Position numbers and translations under genes: made by a program
Source of the DNA: Fratercula arctica
Lineage: Eukaryota; Chordata; Aves; Charadriiformes; Alcidae
NCBI GenBank assembly: GCA_947846985.1
Contig: CANTUZ010000011.1
Coordinates: 31,119,589-31,183,588 of the forward strand
Reading direction: 5' to 3'
DNA: 64,000 nt
Notes under the pieces: generated by a model
Seen by the model: only the letters and a program-made list of their open reading frames with translations
Database searches by the model: none
What the model was told of the DNA's origin: nothing
Part shown: piece by piece, positions 16,981 through 58,580 of the stretch
Numbering within the stretch: position 1 is the stretch's first letter
Layout of the letters: each line of letters opens with the position of its first letter

Positions 16981-17642
16981 GTGACCAGCGCTTCTCCGGG
17001 TGACGCAAACCAGTGTCCCGCAGGACACGCTCATGCTCGGTGGCTCTGTGCAGAGGAGACCCCATCTGGGAGGCGCTGATGGATCAGCCCCTCTCCCCTA
17101 CGCACATGCAGGAGATAACCCAGCTCAGCTCGGAATTCAGCTCTGGGGTCATGAACAATTAAAATATTTATGAATCCCATTGCTGAGACAGAGCAGGTAA
17201 AAAGCCATGTAAGAAAAGCTATTAGAACTGGTCTGTCTGTGGGGAAACATTGCTTGTCATCTCATGTCCAGGCATTTTTCAGAGGTGGTGCAGCACTTTG
17301 GACAAAACATGCCTGTACCTCATATGGGGGCTGTCAGGGAGCAGAGCGGCTGCGGGGACCACCTGCGCGCAGGCACCCAGCTCCCTCGGTTTCCTTGAAA
17401 ATCTAACGGATAAGGGATGAGCCCAACATTTTTGGTATGGTATGCATTTTTCAGAGGGAAACCTGAAAATACTGTTACTAAATAATTTTTCCCCTGAGAA
17501 ATGTTTTATTACAGGACGTTTAGACTTTAAAAAGGCAGCTATATTCATAAAACGCTAAAATCTGATTAAAGAAGGACACAACAATAAAAATGTGAGGAAA
17601 GAAACCGGTAGCTAAATGCAATAAATGGGATGCCTTCCCCTT

Positions 17643-17656
17643 CCCCCCCCCCCCCC
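17643..17656 (+). repeat. Poly(C) run of 14 nt
   Basis: Uninterrupted C tract in intergenic sequence. Runs like this are prone to sequencing length error. Confidence 0.8.
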
Positions 17657-18803
17657 AACTATTACAAATTCTTATCAAAATGCTAAGATCTTCATGCTGA
17701 GGATGTATGCTATGTATGCTATCAGCACCAAATATTAATACTAAAATATAGATTATTGCTGCTGTTAGAAAAAAAAGGAGGAGGAAAAGCTCTTGGGTTT
17801 AGTAGGAGGAGGGAATAAAAAGAAATCCTGAAAAACAATAGTTAAGTCAGGGAGAGCATAAGCTAAGTAGCCTATCCATTCACATAGATAAAGATTTTGA
17901 CTCAAATCTGGATTAAAAGTAGTAGACAGAAGACTAAATGCTTATGACGATATGGCATAATATGAGAAGAACTTTTTCAGGAAAGGATGAAGCAATACGT
18001 GGCAGTTTTTACTCGGTAGTTCTTTATCTGTCTGTAATATTAACTGTGAAGCTCTGGAGATATCGTCAGGAGCAGACGATAGATGGATGCAGTGCGTGTT
18101 GCATGCAACTGCCTCTTTCATCACTACATCGGAGTTTCAGCCAAGAATAATTCAGAGCTAGAGCCTGAATTGCTCATTCCATTGAGAGCATATACAGATT
18201 GGAAATAATTAACCTAATCAGGTCAGGCAACTGCGATATGAATTCATGCAACAGGAGCACAAACTTCTTCCAAGTCCTGGCCATCGCTGAGGCTCTGCTA
18301 TGGGCAGCTCAATGGCCACAGTGAAGAAGATTTAATCTGTATTGCACGATAAATAAATACCCTGTCAAGTAAGGGCATGGCCCTGTGGGCTGGATTTGCG
18401 TCTAAATTCTTCTTTGTCTCCTTGATGTGCTGGGCAGGGAGCAAAGCAGGCTGCAGAGCCACTGGGTACCCGCAGCGGTTGCTCCCTGCCCTCTCCACGG
18501 AGGGGATGATGCTGCAGCTTTGCAAAGCGCATCCCCTCCCCAGTCAAGAGCAACGGGGAAACCCTAAAACAGCGTGTGAGCACGCCTCTGCCTTGGCCTC
18601 TGAGGCACCTGGAGAGAAAGTCTGTGCTCCCGCCTCACTTGCCAGGCAGAGGGACCTGCCTCTCCCCCACAGCTCTGCGTTTGATAACGCAAATACGCTC
18701 CCATCTTGGGTAGCTGAGAAACGGGTTATAAAGAGAAACACATGGGAAAACAGGAGGGACAGCACAGAAGATCAAGGAACATGTTTTTTCCCAGGCTGAC
18801 CTG

Positions 18804-18817
18804 GTTAGTTAACTAAC
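18804..18817. repeat. 14-bp perfect palindrome GTTAGTTAACTAAC
   Basis: The 14 bases equal their own reverse complement, with a TTAA centre. Such palindromes can be homodimer binding sites (HNF1-like sites have GTTAAT/ATTAAC halves), but the spacing here does not match that consensus. Function is unassigned. Confidence 0.6.
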
Positions 18818-20329
18818 TGGCAGAGATACTCACTAATGATGAAGTAGGAAAGCAATCAGTCTGCCAGCAGCAGTTTCACAGAGGATGCTCGAGTTTACTC
18901 AGCTATTTGTCTTAAACCCAGGAAGCATCAAATACAGTCTTTTCCATCTTGCGGCTCAACACTTTGCTATACAGTCACTATTCCCAGTTCAAATAAACTT
19001 CAAATTTCTCAACGATTTCCGAAGGATGTGAAAAGACTCGAATCCAGAGGAACACGGAGGAAACACGCAGATACATTTTCTTATATAGCACAGGCAAGTG
19101 CATGCATCATTTTTTGTTTTCACTTTGGCTGCTGACATACTATATTAATTTGAGGAGCTACAGATGAAGAGATTTTTCATCCCTTTTAATTCACAGTGAA
19201 GACTATAGTCCCCAAAGGACTCAAACCAGCTCAACTGTTCTGCATGGCAGCAAGGAGCTAACAGACCTGTGAATGGCCGGCCAACTTGGTAAAGCAAAGG
19301 GCAAGACTTTCAAGAAAACATGGGCCTTTTTCACTACTTTTGCCAACTATTCCACCATGAGAAAATCTTAGATTCAAAGTTATGCAAATAATACCCAAAA
19401 TAAGTCATAAGCTTGATTCTGTCCTCAATCTTGTATTAGAAACTGCCCTTTCTCCAGGGGGGTCAACTCCTGAGGGTTTGAACGCTGCAGTTCCTGTGCT
19501 CACATGGTTACACAAGAATTTCAGCTTGTTTGAAATGCAGGAACGAATCTAAGTAAAACTTAAGTTTCTAACCCTCAGCATTGGATAAAAAAAGTTTGGA
19601 AATGCAATCCAGCTGATCTAGGTGGAAAAGCTGATGAAGAGAAAGCTAGTTGACACAAAAATCTCTATCTGTTTCTAGTGGAGAGGCTTAGATGACCCAA
19701 CTTGGGATATTCCTGATCAACTAACAGAAAACAGATTTTTTTTTTCCAAGAAAAAAAAAAGAAGAGAAGTAGGACTATGTGGGAGGGGGCATGAAGAGCA
19801 TACATCCCATCCCCATCCCTTGCCACACACAGAGATTTCACTTTCGCCAGGCTTGCTGTATCTAACTTTTTCCACAGTTAAAAAACCAAGGAACAAAAGA
19901 ACTGAAAGCCAAAATAAAATTTTTCATTGACCCAGAAAACTGTATTTTGCTCCCATTCGCAATACCAGAACATTTAGATATTCCAGTTTGTCCTCTCTAC
20001 AGCTCAAACATGGCTATCCACCAACTGGGATAGTTAGCACAGCACTGGGCTAGTCCTACTGACAGGTGGAAAGAGGGGTAAAGAGGCAGGCAGGTATTAA
20101 ATTGCACAGTTTTAATATTTTTTTTTAAACTTATGATACTGACCTTTAATGACAAGTGTCTGCAAAAGTGTTGTACTCCACTGTACATTAAAACAATCCT
20201 CATGAAAGTGTCGGAAAACAGTAAGAATATGACCAATAAGGTCAAGCACAGGAGTAGTTATTTATCTTTAATGGTTTTCTTCTTAGGTATTTTGCAGTGA
20301 CAATTCAGCATTAACATACTCTGAAAACG

Positions 20330-21847
20330 TGCATTGTATGCAATAACTTTATTAGGATCAAATAGATATCACAATATAGATTCATCCACCGAGTAGCCAT
20401 AAATTGGTTACAACAATCATAGAAGAGACTAAGCTGTTTTAAGCTAAGATGCTTTCAACATTACAGCTCATACAATAAGATTATATACTGATACACTTTG
20501 ATTTAGAAATGCAGATGATCAGTTTTGATTAGTGTATTGTGCTTCCGGCTTTCATTTGTATCAATGTGTCCTATAGGCGGTTGTGAGGAAGGGCTGAATT
20601 TCCCAGGGAGAAATCCGAAGGGGCTACAAGTCTGGCTCGGGCTATTTTAGGATGAATTCCTCTGAGCCTGGGTTATTTGGTCAATCCAGTTACATTCTCC
20701 AGTAGCACCAAGCTAGCGCTCAGAGCAGCGACAGAACAGAGAGATATCTAACAATCTTGAAACAGCACGGATGGAAAGGTTTTCTTATAATAAGAGGATA
20801 TAAGGGAATATTTTTGCTTCGTAAGGTCACAAAAATACATGCAGTTTTCATGTTTTGCTGTATTAAGCGACAGGGCATTTTCACGCACGGTTTTGTATAC
20901 TGATATCTGCACCTCTGTTATCTTAGTTAAATAAATACCTTTGTAAACATATAACACAGTTACTTGGTCCTTATTTTCCACAGCTCACGTTAAGAGATTC
21001 ACAAAACATCCATAGAAATAGTGATTTATAGAATGAATACTTAGCTGAGTTAAATGGAATAAACGTTGGTCAGGTACCATATATACTACTGAATGCCATT
21101 TCGAGGAAAAACATTTTAGTTACAAAGCATTCAGAACCTGGGTAAGCCATAGATATTCAACTCTGCAAAATATATAAAAGATGCATACTTCTTTTAAACA
21201 TACATTTAACAAAATGTAGTGGCAGAAGTTGAGAAGTTCCATTTACACAGTCCAGACATTTGGTAGTATGAAACCGCTTATCCATGCACTAAATTACGGA
21301 TGACTCGGTTAACTGAAACAAGAGTAAAATCTTCTGAAACAAAAAGGTATAACCAAAACAAATGCTCTGAAGAGTCACAGACAGGCAGTTTTGAAAATTT
21401 AGGTGCAATATTACATGCATGGATGTACAGAATAATCTGTAGAAATAATAGTAAAACACTTTTCGTTTTTCACCAAAATGCAGAAGGAAATTCAATTATA
21501 TTATGCATATTAAATACTACAGACTTGAGGCTACAAAATGCTTCTACCATCTTAACACATACAAAACTACCATAAAGTTATCTCTACAGTACGTACTACA
21601 ACACTGACTCCAGGTCACCACCCGCGATGAGCATATCCCCTGTTTCTGATTAATCAGGGACAAAAAAGGCCAACTCCAGCCCATCGGCCACCTCCCATCT
21701 GCCTCAGGAGGTAGGCTTAGATCTTCAATCGACATTAAACACCGTGTTGTAGTATTAATTTATGTGAAACCCTTAAAAATCTGGCGCCACTGAAACTTGA
21801 GACCTGTTAAACCTCTACATGTGAGGGATGCAAGAGCTGCATGAACC
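20330..21847 (-). other. SYNPR: Probable SYNPR 3' UTR
   Basis: AT-rich sequence running from the stop codon to the first canonical polyadenylation hexamer seen on this strand. It contains no coding signature. The extent is inferred only from that signal; longer or shorter forms are possible. Confidence 0.5.
20348..20353 (-). terminator. SYNPR: Candidate SYNPR polyadenylation signal AATAAA
   Basis: The minus strand reads CCTAATAAAGTTATTG at this point, about 1.5 kb after the stop. I saw no earlier perfect hexamer between the stop and here. No transcript evidence is available. Confidence 0.5.
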
Positions 21848-49869
<28,022 letters not shown>

Positions 49870-51985
49870 TCAAAAACAAACAACATTTTTATTTCGTTTC
49901 GTTTCAGCAACCAGCACAAGTAGATCCATGCAGCGGCTCCCGCTGCAGCGCTGGCCCCCTCAGGTCAGGTTATCCATCACTCCCTGCACTCAAAGCATTG
50001 CCAGACATTACACCCTTCCCAAAAGCCGATATAAAGGACCACAAAACTTGAAGCTCGGTTGCCACGCATAGACAGAAACATCACCATTTGTCCGTGCCAG
50101 GCATCTCAGCCCTCCCTCTCCCGTCTCAAACCCCCTTTTGGGATTCACAACCCAGGCAGCTACTTAAACCATCCCACAGACAGCTCGGACAAGAAGAGAA
50201 GGATGAATATAGACTGAGCATAATGAGTCAGTCTTAACCCAAATAAAACACTGATAGAAGTATTTAAAAGGAGCAGCAATAGTAGACCAAAACAGTTCAT
50301 GTGGCCGTCATTCCATTACCTGGCAAAACACAAAATTGTGCTGCCCCTCTTCCATTTCATGTATGACTTGGAAAAAAACACAGTAATTTCTTGATTATTT
50401 TTTCTAAAGTAATACCATAACCTAAGATGGATATAGAGGTGCAGTAAACTCATGCTCAGCAAAACAGGAAAAAAAAAAGTAAATCAAGACTTAGGACAAG
50501 GTCAGCCAAACCAGGCAGGAACAAAGAGCTTGGGTGGTTCTGATGGGAACCCACATTGCATCTTAATCTTCCAGCAGAAAAAGCTGCAGGAAGGAGTACG
50601 CAGGCCAGAGACACATCAGTATTTACATGTATATCAGGGGTTCAGACAGAGGAATTGGACACAGGAATGGGTGTCTTAAAACATCATTGACGTAGACTTC
50701 CTGGGAAAACCCCAAACATAAGTGGGGACAGCTTATTTCTGCAGTTGTAACGTAAATTAAAGGACAGGCTACATTTTGTTGATTGTAGCACTGTAGATCT
50801 GAAGTAACTCCATCAGCTTTAGCAGAGCTTCTCTGAGATCTACAGTGGGGCAGATACGGGAAATGACACGCAAACCCCTGATCCCAGTCACACACAATTA
50901 AATAAGCTAAAAGCCAGCAACATGGAGGAAACAAACAGTGCACACATCTGGAAAAGAAAACGTGTACTCAGACATTGAAAAATTATACAGAAGGCAAATG
51001 TAACGGCAAAATAAAGGCCTGAATGATTCAGTAAAAGCAGTATAGAAACATATAAATAGAAAAAAGTAGGCCTATCCCTGCCACAAAAGGCTCTGCGAAA
51101 TACACCGCTCATCTGAGTTCTCCCAATTCAGAGCATGAGCGAGGCCGGCCATTTCAGCAGCCTCCATGGACTTCAGCTTTGCCTCTGCTTCTTTTCCCCA
51201 GACACCCCCAGACAACAGGGGCGACTCCCGAGCGCTGGGGCTGGGAGATGCTCCCGGGCTGCAAGGTGATGTGCTGAGCACGGTGGAGCACGGAGAATAA
51301 CGCGAGTTCCCACCCTGCCACTCTATTCCAATGTGACCAGGGCATGTCATTGGGGACAGATTTACAAAGGTATTTAGGTGCCCAATGTTGATAAAAACTT
51401 TGAATCAATTCTTCACGCTGAGCTCACCGAAAAAAAAAAAAGGAAAGCTGAAGTTTACTGTGAAGTGACTTATTAAATATGTGCCATGCAATAACTTTGA
51501 ATAGCGTTTCTTCATCCTAAATGAGACACTTCCTCTGTAAATACAAGAAGCTTCTGCCCATACATGTAGCACAGCACTGAAAATTAGTATTAATCATCTC
51601 AGTTTAATTTGTGAGGCAATGTCAGACAACAACAAATTAAGGAGAACAGGAGACATTAATGCTGACCTGCTTTCTGGCCTAATTAATGGAGTTGCAAATG
51701 CAAGTGTTTTGCAGATACATAAGGAGGCACAAAGATTAATGCAGTGATATATAAAAAAGGAACTGAAGGGCTGTGGTGTGAGACATGCCATCAAGGAAGA
51801 GCCATCACCTCTCAGCTACACCCCTCAGCATGGGGACAAGCAGAGGAAACACAGGTGAAATGCATCTCCTTTAATCAAGTACTGGAAACCAGCATAAGTG
51901 TCTGCCACCACATTTATTCACCAAGGCAATGGAGTCATGCCCTAAAACACAGCTCAGGCTATTCCTTGTCCAAAAGGATCTCCTC

Positions 51986-52487
51986 CACAGAATGGTAGGG
52001 GTTGGAAGGGACCTCTGGAGATCATCTAGTCCAACCCCCTGCCAGAGCAGGGTCACCCAGAGCAGGTTGCACAGAACGTCTCCAGGCGGGTTTGGAATGT
52101 CTCCAGAGACGGAGACTCCACCATCTCTCTGGGCAGCCTGTGCCAGTGCTTTGCCACCCTCAAAGTCCAGAATTTCCTTCTCACATTTAGGTGGAACTTT
52201 CTATGTTCAAGTTTGTGCCCGTTACCCCTTGTCCTGTCACTGGGCACCACTGAAAAGAGCCTGGCCCCATCCTCCTGACACCCATCCTTTAAATATTTAT
52301 AAGCATTGGTAAGATCCCCTCTCAGTCATCTTTTTTGCAGACTGAAGAGACCCAAATCCCTCAGCCTTTCTTCATAAGAGAAGTGTTCCAGTCCCCTAAT
52401 CATCTTGGTAGCCCTTTGCTGCACCGTCTCCAGCAGTTCCCTGTCCTTCTTGAACTGGGGAGCCCAGAACTGGACACAGAGATCCTA
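51986..52487 (-). mobile_element. CR1 LINE 3' fragment (about 500 bp)
   Basis: The plus strand opens CACAGAATGGTAGGGGTTGG, then AGGGACCTCTGGAGATCATC and TAGTCCAACCCCCTGCCAGA. Well inside are GTAAGATCCCCTCTCAGTCA and AGACCCAAATCCCTCAGCC, and it ends CCCAGAACTGGACACAGA. This is the longest CR1 copy in the window. It is on the minus strand, the same orientation as SYNPR. The region corresponds to the end of ORF2 and the 3' UTR; the frame is not intact. Confidence 0.95.
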
Positions 52488-53069
52488 GTTTTTCCTCTCC
52501 CCTGTTGAGAGCATCTTTGACAGCAGACTCAGACACCTGAAGCCTCAGCCCCTCAGACAGCTTATTTCTAGCCTTTACTCACCTTTTTCCCCGCCATGTT
52601 TAGCTCTTAACCAGAGGCTTCTCAGATGCTTTCACTCTGAAGGCTTCAGCAAACCCTTCAGCCTCCTTCCTCTCCAGCCACAAGCCACCAGTGCCTACCC
52701 TCAACTCAGCACAGACTCTGCTCCACGCACCCAGACAGCACCCACAGGGCAGGTGGGGAAAGGAAAAAGACCCAGCTGGAGATTTTTATACCCAACTTCA
52801 GCAGGGCCTCAGCCAACCCCAGCTTGGCTCTCTGCCGCGGCTGCATCAGATGTTGCTAACGGCTGGGATGGCCCAGCTGCCAGTAACACCACAGCTGTGT
52901 GCCGGGGCCATGCAGCACCTTTTGGAAGCATATTTACATTTTTGCATTGCAGGAGAGCAGAGCGAGGGTTGTAAATCAATGGTATTTCCCTGGGGTACCC
53001 TGGCCAAGAAGCAGGCATAATTCTCCTCTCGCCCAAGCAACCTTCTCCTACCTCTGCGTTGTTTCCCTG

Positions 53070-53081
53070 CCCCCCCCCCCC
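53070..53081 (+). repeat. Poly(C) run of 12 nt
   Basis: Uninterrupted C tract in intron sequence. Confidence 0.8.
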
Positions 53082-53262
53082 AAGTTTTGCTGCTTTATGT
53101 TGTCAGCAGAGCGCCTGGTGTATTAAGCCAAGATTTACTTGTCAGGTTTTGTGCACACTGTAATTCTGTGGCAGTTGCAGGAATGCTGTAAACACCACTG
53201 TATTTTATTATAGCAGGATTTGTGTAAATGGCAGTTGTAAACCCCATAATGGGAGCGTTACG

Positions 53263-53314
53263 GGCCAGATTCAATAAAAGCTCCATCTGCGAGATAATTT
53301 TATTGAATCTGGCC
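53263..53314. repeat. Perfect 17-bp inverted repeat (hairpin, 18-nt loop)
   Basis: GGCCAGATTCAATAAAA (53263-53279) is followed after 18 nt by its exact reverse complement TTTTATTGAATCTGGCC (53298-53314). The arms have no mismatches. Each strand could fold into a stable hairpin, and each strand carries one AATAAA. The structure resembles old palindromic repeats or MITE-like remnants, but the family was not identified. Confidence 0.95.
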
Positions 53315-54114
53315 TCTCTGAAATTGAAAAGTTTATGGAGAACGGGAAAGCGTTTCCCTATGTTCCTATTTACTCTTTGCCTATAAATCCATGCTCAGCG
53401 CTAGTCCCATCTGCAGTGCGCATGCATATCGCTTTTCCCCTTCATACGAGATAAATCTCCCCAGCACACAGTTACCTCTGGTTATCACATGGCGGCTGTC
53501 CCTTTCCCCGGAGGAGCAGTAGCCTGGAGAAACACAGTGCCCCTCAGGCAGCAAATCTTGGCTGCCGTGGCCATGCAGGGCAAAGCCCAGCCATCCCCTG
53601 CCCACCCTGTCCCTCCTGCAACAGGGGATGCTGCCCTGTGATGGCCAGATGACGATGCAGCGGGGAGGTCGGTGCCTTTGCACCCGCCTGGACCCTTGAA
53701 GGGAAATGGAATGTGCCTGTTCCCAGCCTGGATCTACGGTGGATGTGGGATAAACCCCAAGCAAGCATCCTGCTCGTTCGATGTGCACTATCGAAGCAAT
53801 TACCAATGACGTGCCTTACCGAAGCAATTTGGACTATAGATCAAGTCTATAGAGGGGGAGAAAAGGACATGATCTGAGCTCTGCGCCACGGACCAGAGCA
53901 ATGCACATCTCCTGTGTCTAGTCCAGCTTGGCTGGAAGATCACCCTTCGTCCACACGGTTTCAGACACATCTCTAACAAGGCAGCACATCTCCGAAGCTT
54001 GCAAGGCTTTTCTGCTCCTGTTATGGGATATTCCCTATCCCTTGCTTCTGCTTCAGGATATTCCCGTGATGTCCTTGCAGCCTTGGCCTGCGCTATTGGT
54101 ATATTTTTGTAAGG

Positions 54115-54304
54115 AAGCACTGGCCCAGGTTGCCCAGAGAAGCTGTGGATGCCCCATCCCTGGAGGTGTTCAAGGCCAGGCTGGATGGGGCTTGGAGCAG
54201 CCTGGTCTAGTGGGAGGTGTCCCTGCCCAGGGCAGGGGGGTGGAACGAGATGGGCTTTAAGGTCCCTTCCAACCCGAACCATTCTGTGATTCTATGATTC
54301 TACG
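54115..54304 (+). mobile_element. CR1 LINE 3' fragment, plus strand
   Basis: It begins near GCACTGGCCCAGGTTGCCC, continues CCTGGAGGTGTTCAAGGCC and GGTCTAGTGGGAGGTGTCCC, and ends CATTCTGTGATTCTATGATT followed by CTACG, the CR1 terminal octamer repeat. It is opposite in orientation to SYNPR and to the other CR1 copies. It closely resembles the reverse complement of the 15.6-kb copy. Confidence 0.95.
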
Positions 54305-57300
54305 AAATCAGGTAAATCCCATACTCCAACAGAAATTATATTTATTATGGTACTGTGCAATAATAAGCAGCCTTCACTGTCAAATCAGATTAGCATGTTT
54401 TAAAGATCAGTTGGCTCCTTAGCACCCTGAGAAAAAAATAGCAATATCATTTCCAGCAGAGCACACGCTCCTCACACCAGCTCAGGGCAGGCAAAGGTTC
54501 ATCAGCTGATTTAGGGCATCAGCTGGGAGCCCTCCTTCTGATGCTTCAGCGCAATGGCACTGGATCCTCTAATTCAGTATTCAGGGGCTGTTAGTTATCC
54601 AGACTCCAGACTCAAGGCTGGTCCGTTCGTTTCCTAGCCCAGCTGTCCTCAGTGCCCGGGGGCTGGGGGTGTGCGATGCCCTTGGGGGAGCTGAAGTCCC
54701 AGCTGTGCATTAGACAGTTGGCAGCGCCTCAGCACGCGACCCCAGGCATCACCCATCCCGCCATGGAAAGGAAAAATGGGATGATTTCCCATTGCTTCTC
54801 CGCGTTTGGCTTTCCGACAATTCCCCTCAATGCCTGCTGAGCGACAGGCTCGCCGTGCGCACCCGAAGAAGGCAGAACGGTTCCTGACAAGGCGAGTTAA
54901 AAGGGTTATGTAGAGCATGTTACAGCTAAAACATCCCGTTAGGAAGATAACACTGTCATTTAAAATTGATGAAACTTTTATATAAGCCACTTGGTTTTTC
55001 CGGGAGCACGTCTGCCCCGTGCAGCAGCCTTTGGCAGCTCGCTGGCAGACAAGATGGAGCCACCCTGGGGATGCACCCCAAATCCATCCCGGTGCAAAGG
55101 GGAGATCCCCGCTCTGCCTGAGGGGGGATCTCGGTGACGCCTCCAGGATGGCGAGGTCTTAAAAAGAAACCGTTTCGGTCTTGCCTGGAGCTGTGGTGGC
55201 CAACAACAGGCTGTGAGGGACACGTAGCTCAATACGTGGGTTGGTCTTCAGTGCTTTCACTTGGGGTTGAGGGAGGAAAATGGGAATGAACCTGCTGGAT
55301 GCTTTCCCTGAGAGGTCCCCCTTGGCCCCCCAACTCCTGCCCTAACGCTGGAAAGCTGAGGGGAAGTCCTGACGCTTTCAAAGAGCAACCCGAACTATTT
55401 GAAACACCTACTCTTTTATTAGTCATTTTACACATTCAAAGTGTTTTACAAAAGACATCTTTTTCTGGCACCGTCTCTGGATGTAAGGCTTCCCTTTCTC
55501 CGGATCGCCATAATAAAGAGACTGCAAAACGTTTGCCAAGTGTCATATTGCTTTACGCTTTCTGTCGCTCGCCGTGGCCAAGGCCGCGCGTGAGAGCGGG
55601 GAGGGAGTGCCCCGTCCTGGGGCCCTGGAGATGTCCCCCCGCAGCCGGCATCGCTCACCCAGCACAGAGCCTCGTTAAAAGGAGATTATTTATTTATAGA
55701 GCAGAACCAGTAATTGAACATTATTATTAAGACTGTAAAGAGAAGGTTTGAAGCCTCTAAATGACTGCACGGGAAAACATTTACTGCAGAGCTGTTGGCC
55801 CAAAATATGTCACCAGTGAAGGATTAGGAAGCACTCTCTCCTCCAGGTCTCTGCCTGTTTCTTTTTTAAAATCTGGCATTTTTCCTGCGCGGATCTGAGC
55901 TGCAGACTTCCTGGAATCACTTCTCCTACATACAAGCCTTTGTGCACTGGAGATTATCAGATTATTGACTTTGGGATTCCTAATTATATCAACTTGACTG
56001 GTTGATGAATTGGAGGTGGATAGCATGGCAGCCGATGCAGTGCCGGGGGAGTAGGCGATGACTAGCAGGAGTCATTTTCCTCCAACAGCTACACAGGGAT
56101 AAAGCTGAAATATATTCTGCTCCTGCTGAGAAATAAACCCTAAAGCAACTGTCCACTAATTGCTGGGATTTAGTGTGCCCCCTTAAAAATAAACAGCAGC
56201 ATTGCAAAGAATGAGGCCGTGCCTGCTCAGATCCAGTCTACATGGAGGGGAAAGCCCAGGGATGAGGGAACATCTCGGAGTTTGGGGCTTGAAGAACCAC
56301 ATGTGCCCCACCTGGGGATCATTGCACATCTACCCAAACATCGACCCCGGCAGTGCCTCAGGTTTAGCACACCGCTGAAGGACCACTCAAGTGACTGTCA
56401 CACACTGGGAGGCACTTGCAGACCATGGGCACCTCCAGGATGTGGTGGCAGCTGGGAATGGGCTTTTGGTGTCACCATGCTGGAGTTGGGGACGTACAAC
56501 CTGTCCAGACCTCACAGAAAGCACCTGATAGCTTTCACTTGGCTATCAGTCTTAACGTTTCCAGCATCTTCTGAAAGGGGAATGGCAATGCAACCACAGT
56601 TGTGTTGGAGGAAAATCTTTACATCAACAATTCTGCATGGCTTTACGCTGAGCTAAGCGAATGAGGCCCTTTCTTATGCATGCCGTGTGGCGAGGATGGC
56701 TATTGCTGGAAAACATCACGTCCTCCAGCCCCCGAGGCCAGCAGGACCCACACAGCGTGAGCCACCATGTCCCCAGCCACTGTCACCCACCTGGAGGAGA
56801 CCAACCTGCTCCAAGACCTCCCCACTTGGCCCCGAACCTCTGCTTGGCGTTTTAGGGCACCCCGCAGACAGCCGCCCTCGATGCCACTGGCTGGATGGAA
56901 AGACCTGACCCACGGTGGGCAGGACCCCTGCAGCATCCTCTGTTTAAAGCACAGCCTTTCATTTAATGCTTTGCATTTTTAAAATGAAAAAAAAAAAAAA
57001 CAAAACCCAAAACCTTAATTTGATTCTTAATGGAAAGATTTATGGAAATGAAATTGGGATAGTTTTAGTGAGTAAAGATCATGTTATAATAATTTGGTTC
57101 TCCAATACTTTAATCCCAAGGAGACAATTTTCTCTCTTTTTCTTTGAAGAAAACCTTTATCTTTTTTATTCATCTTTCATTGATTATTCTAAAAATCCCA
57201 TTTAGCTCCACCACATAACGGTATGGTAGTCTTTTCTCATTATATTTTAATAGAATAAAACCCAACTGTACATGAGAGGATTAGATAGCCATTCGTTGAG

Positions 57301-58535
57301 GTAAAGAACATTGTTCCTCCAGATGGCCAGACAGAATCTGTGTAATGCCTTTCCTATTTATTAAGTTCAAAATGTAATGCAAGCTGATGAGATGCGTTTC
57401 ATCCAGTATTTAATGGGTCAGCCATAAAGTTGAAAGCTAATGCTAAGGTTGGCAGCATGCATGGAAGAGTTAACAAGCAGAAAATAAAGACATATTTAGA
57501 GCACCTCTTCTTGGACTCCATGAAATGAAAAGTTGTCAGAAGACAAAGCTACTTACACAAGTGGGGCAGAGACACTAAATTCTTCCAGGCCCTCTAGCCA
57601 TTTGGCAAAGGTTCGAGATAATTGAAGATATTTACAAGGACCTGAGGTTTGGGGTTTTTTATTTATTGTATAAATTGCTTTCTGCATGTGGACACTAAGA
57701 GAGTGTCTTCCATGAAACAAAATATATCGATACTGGCCGCAGACAGACGTACAAGTACCTGGGTAATGACTGGGTGTACAGTGCTTCATTTGGGATGTAT
57801 CACAGAGCAGGACTTCTGCTGCATTTACAGCCTGCAGCCCTTTTCCCGTCGCAGCTGTAGAGAGGTCTGGAAGCTACAGCTCTTCCTCTGCAGCCTCCAC
57901 AACTCCACATTTGTACCCTCTTCTTTTAAGGAGGTGGGAGCACAAGTTGGACAGATTTGTTTAGATTTGTACATATGATCCTGGAATAACTCATGTTGTG
58001 ACATATATCACAAAAGGAGACATGTGCTCCTTTTGGGGCCTGAAAACTTCTCCAGTCCTAGACTGATGGTACAAAAGACAACTGTGGTGGTCTCTACCAA
58101 GATACACATTGCGACAGTGCCCAGAGAATCGCAAGGGCCAGCACAGGAGAGCGGCCACCCCCGGGCCGAGTCCCCTTCCATGCCAGCCCATGCCAGCCAT
58201 CCCCCCCCCATGCCCGTGTCGTCTCATGAGCTGCTTTGGCATCAATCACCTGCAACCAACCACAGGCAAAAAGCAAGGAAAGCCACAGTCAGGTAAAGGA
58301 GAGGTTTTCAAACAGGTGATGTTAATTCTTATTTTATTAACAGGTAAGGTTCAACAACCCAGCAAACGCTCAGATTCATGCATAAATGTAATTCTGTTCC
58401 TGCTCCCTCTTGGAAACACAGGTTTTGTGCAGGCTTTACAGGCTGATTATATGGGATTTACTGTGTAACAAGTGTAAACATTTAATTATAAAATAAAAAA
58501 GGTTGGACGGTTGCTCATTTCCTTGCTCGCTTGGT

Positions 58536-58580
58536 GGGTTTAAAAGCATCTGGGTTTAAAAGTATCTGGGTTTAAAATGG
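58536..58580 (+). repeat. Tandem repeat, about three units, period 16
   Basis: GGGTTTAAAAGCATCT, GGGTTTAAAAGTATCT and GGGTTTAAAATGG start at 58536, 58552 and 58568. It is a small minisatellite with one substitution between the first two units. Confidence 0.9.

Larger units (their letters stand above)
13344..20320. other. Intergenic region between SNTN and SYNPR
   Basis: About 7 kb separates the SNTN start from the inferred SYNPR 3' end, both on the minus strand. It holds two CR1 tails (15.6-15.9 and 16.7-17.0 kb), a C run (17643-17656) and a 14-bp perfect palindrome (18804-18817). No exon was recognised. SNTN regulatory sequence is expected at its low-coordinate end. Confidence 0.6.

Noticed and set aside
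53870..53908. Possible alternative SYNPR first exon: minus-strand ATG at 53908 reading M-C-I-A-L-V
   Set aside because: Superficially like the M-C-M-V-I-F opening of the short isoform, but the following residues diverge and no good donor site follows in the right phase.
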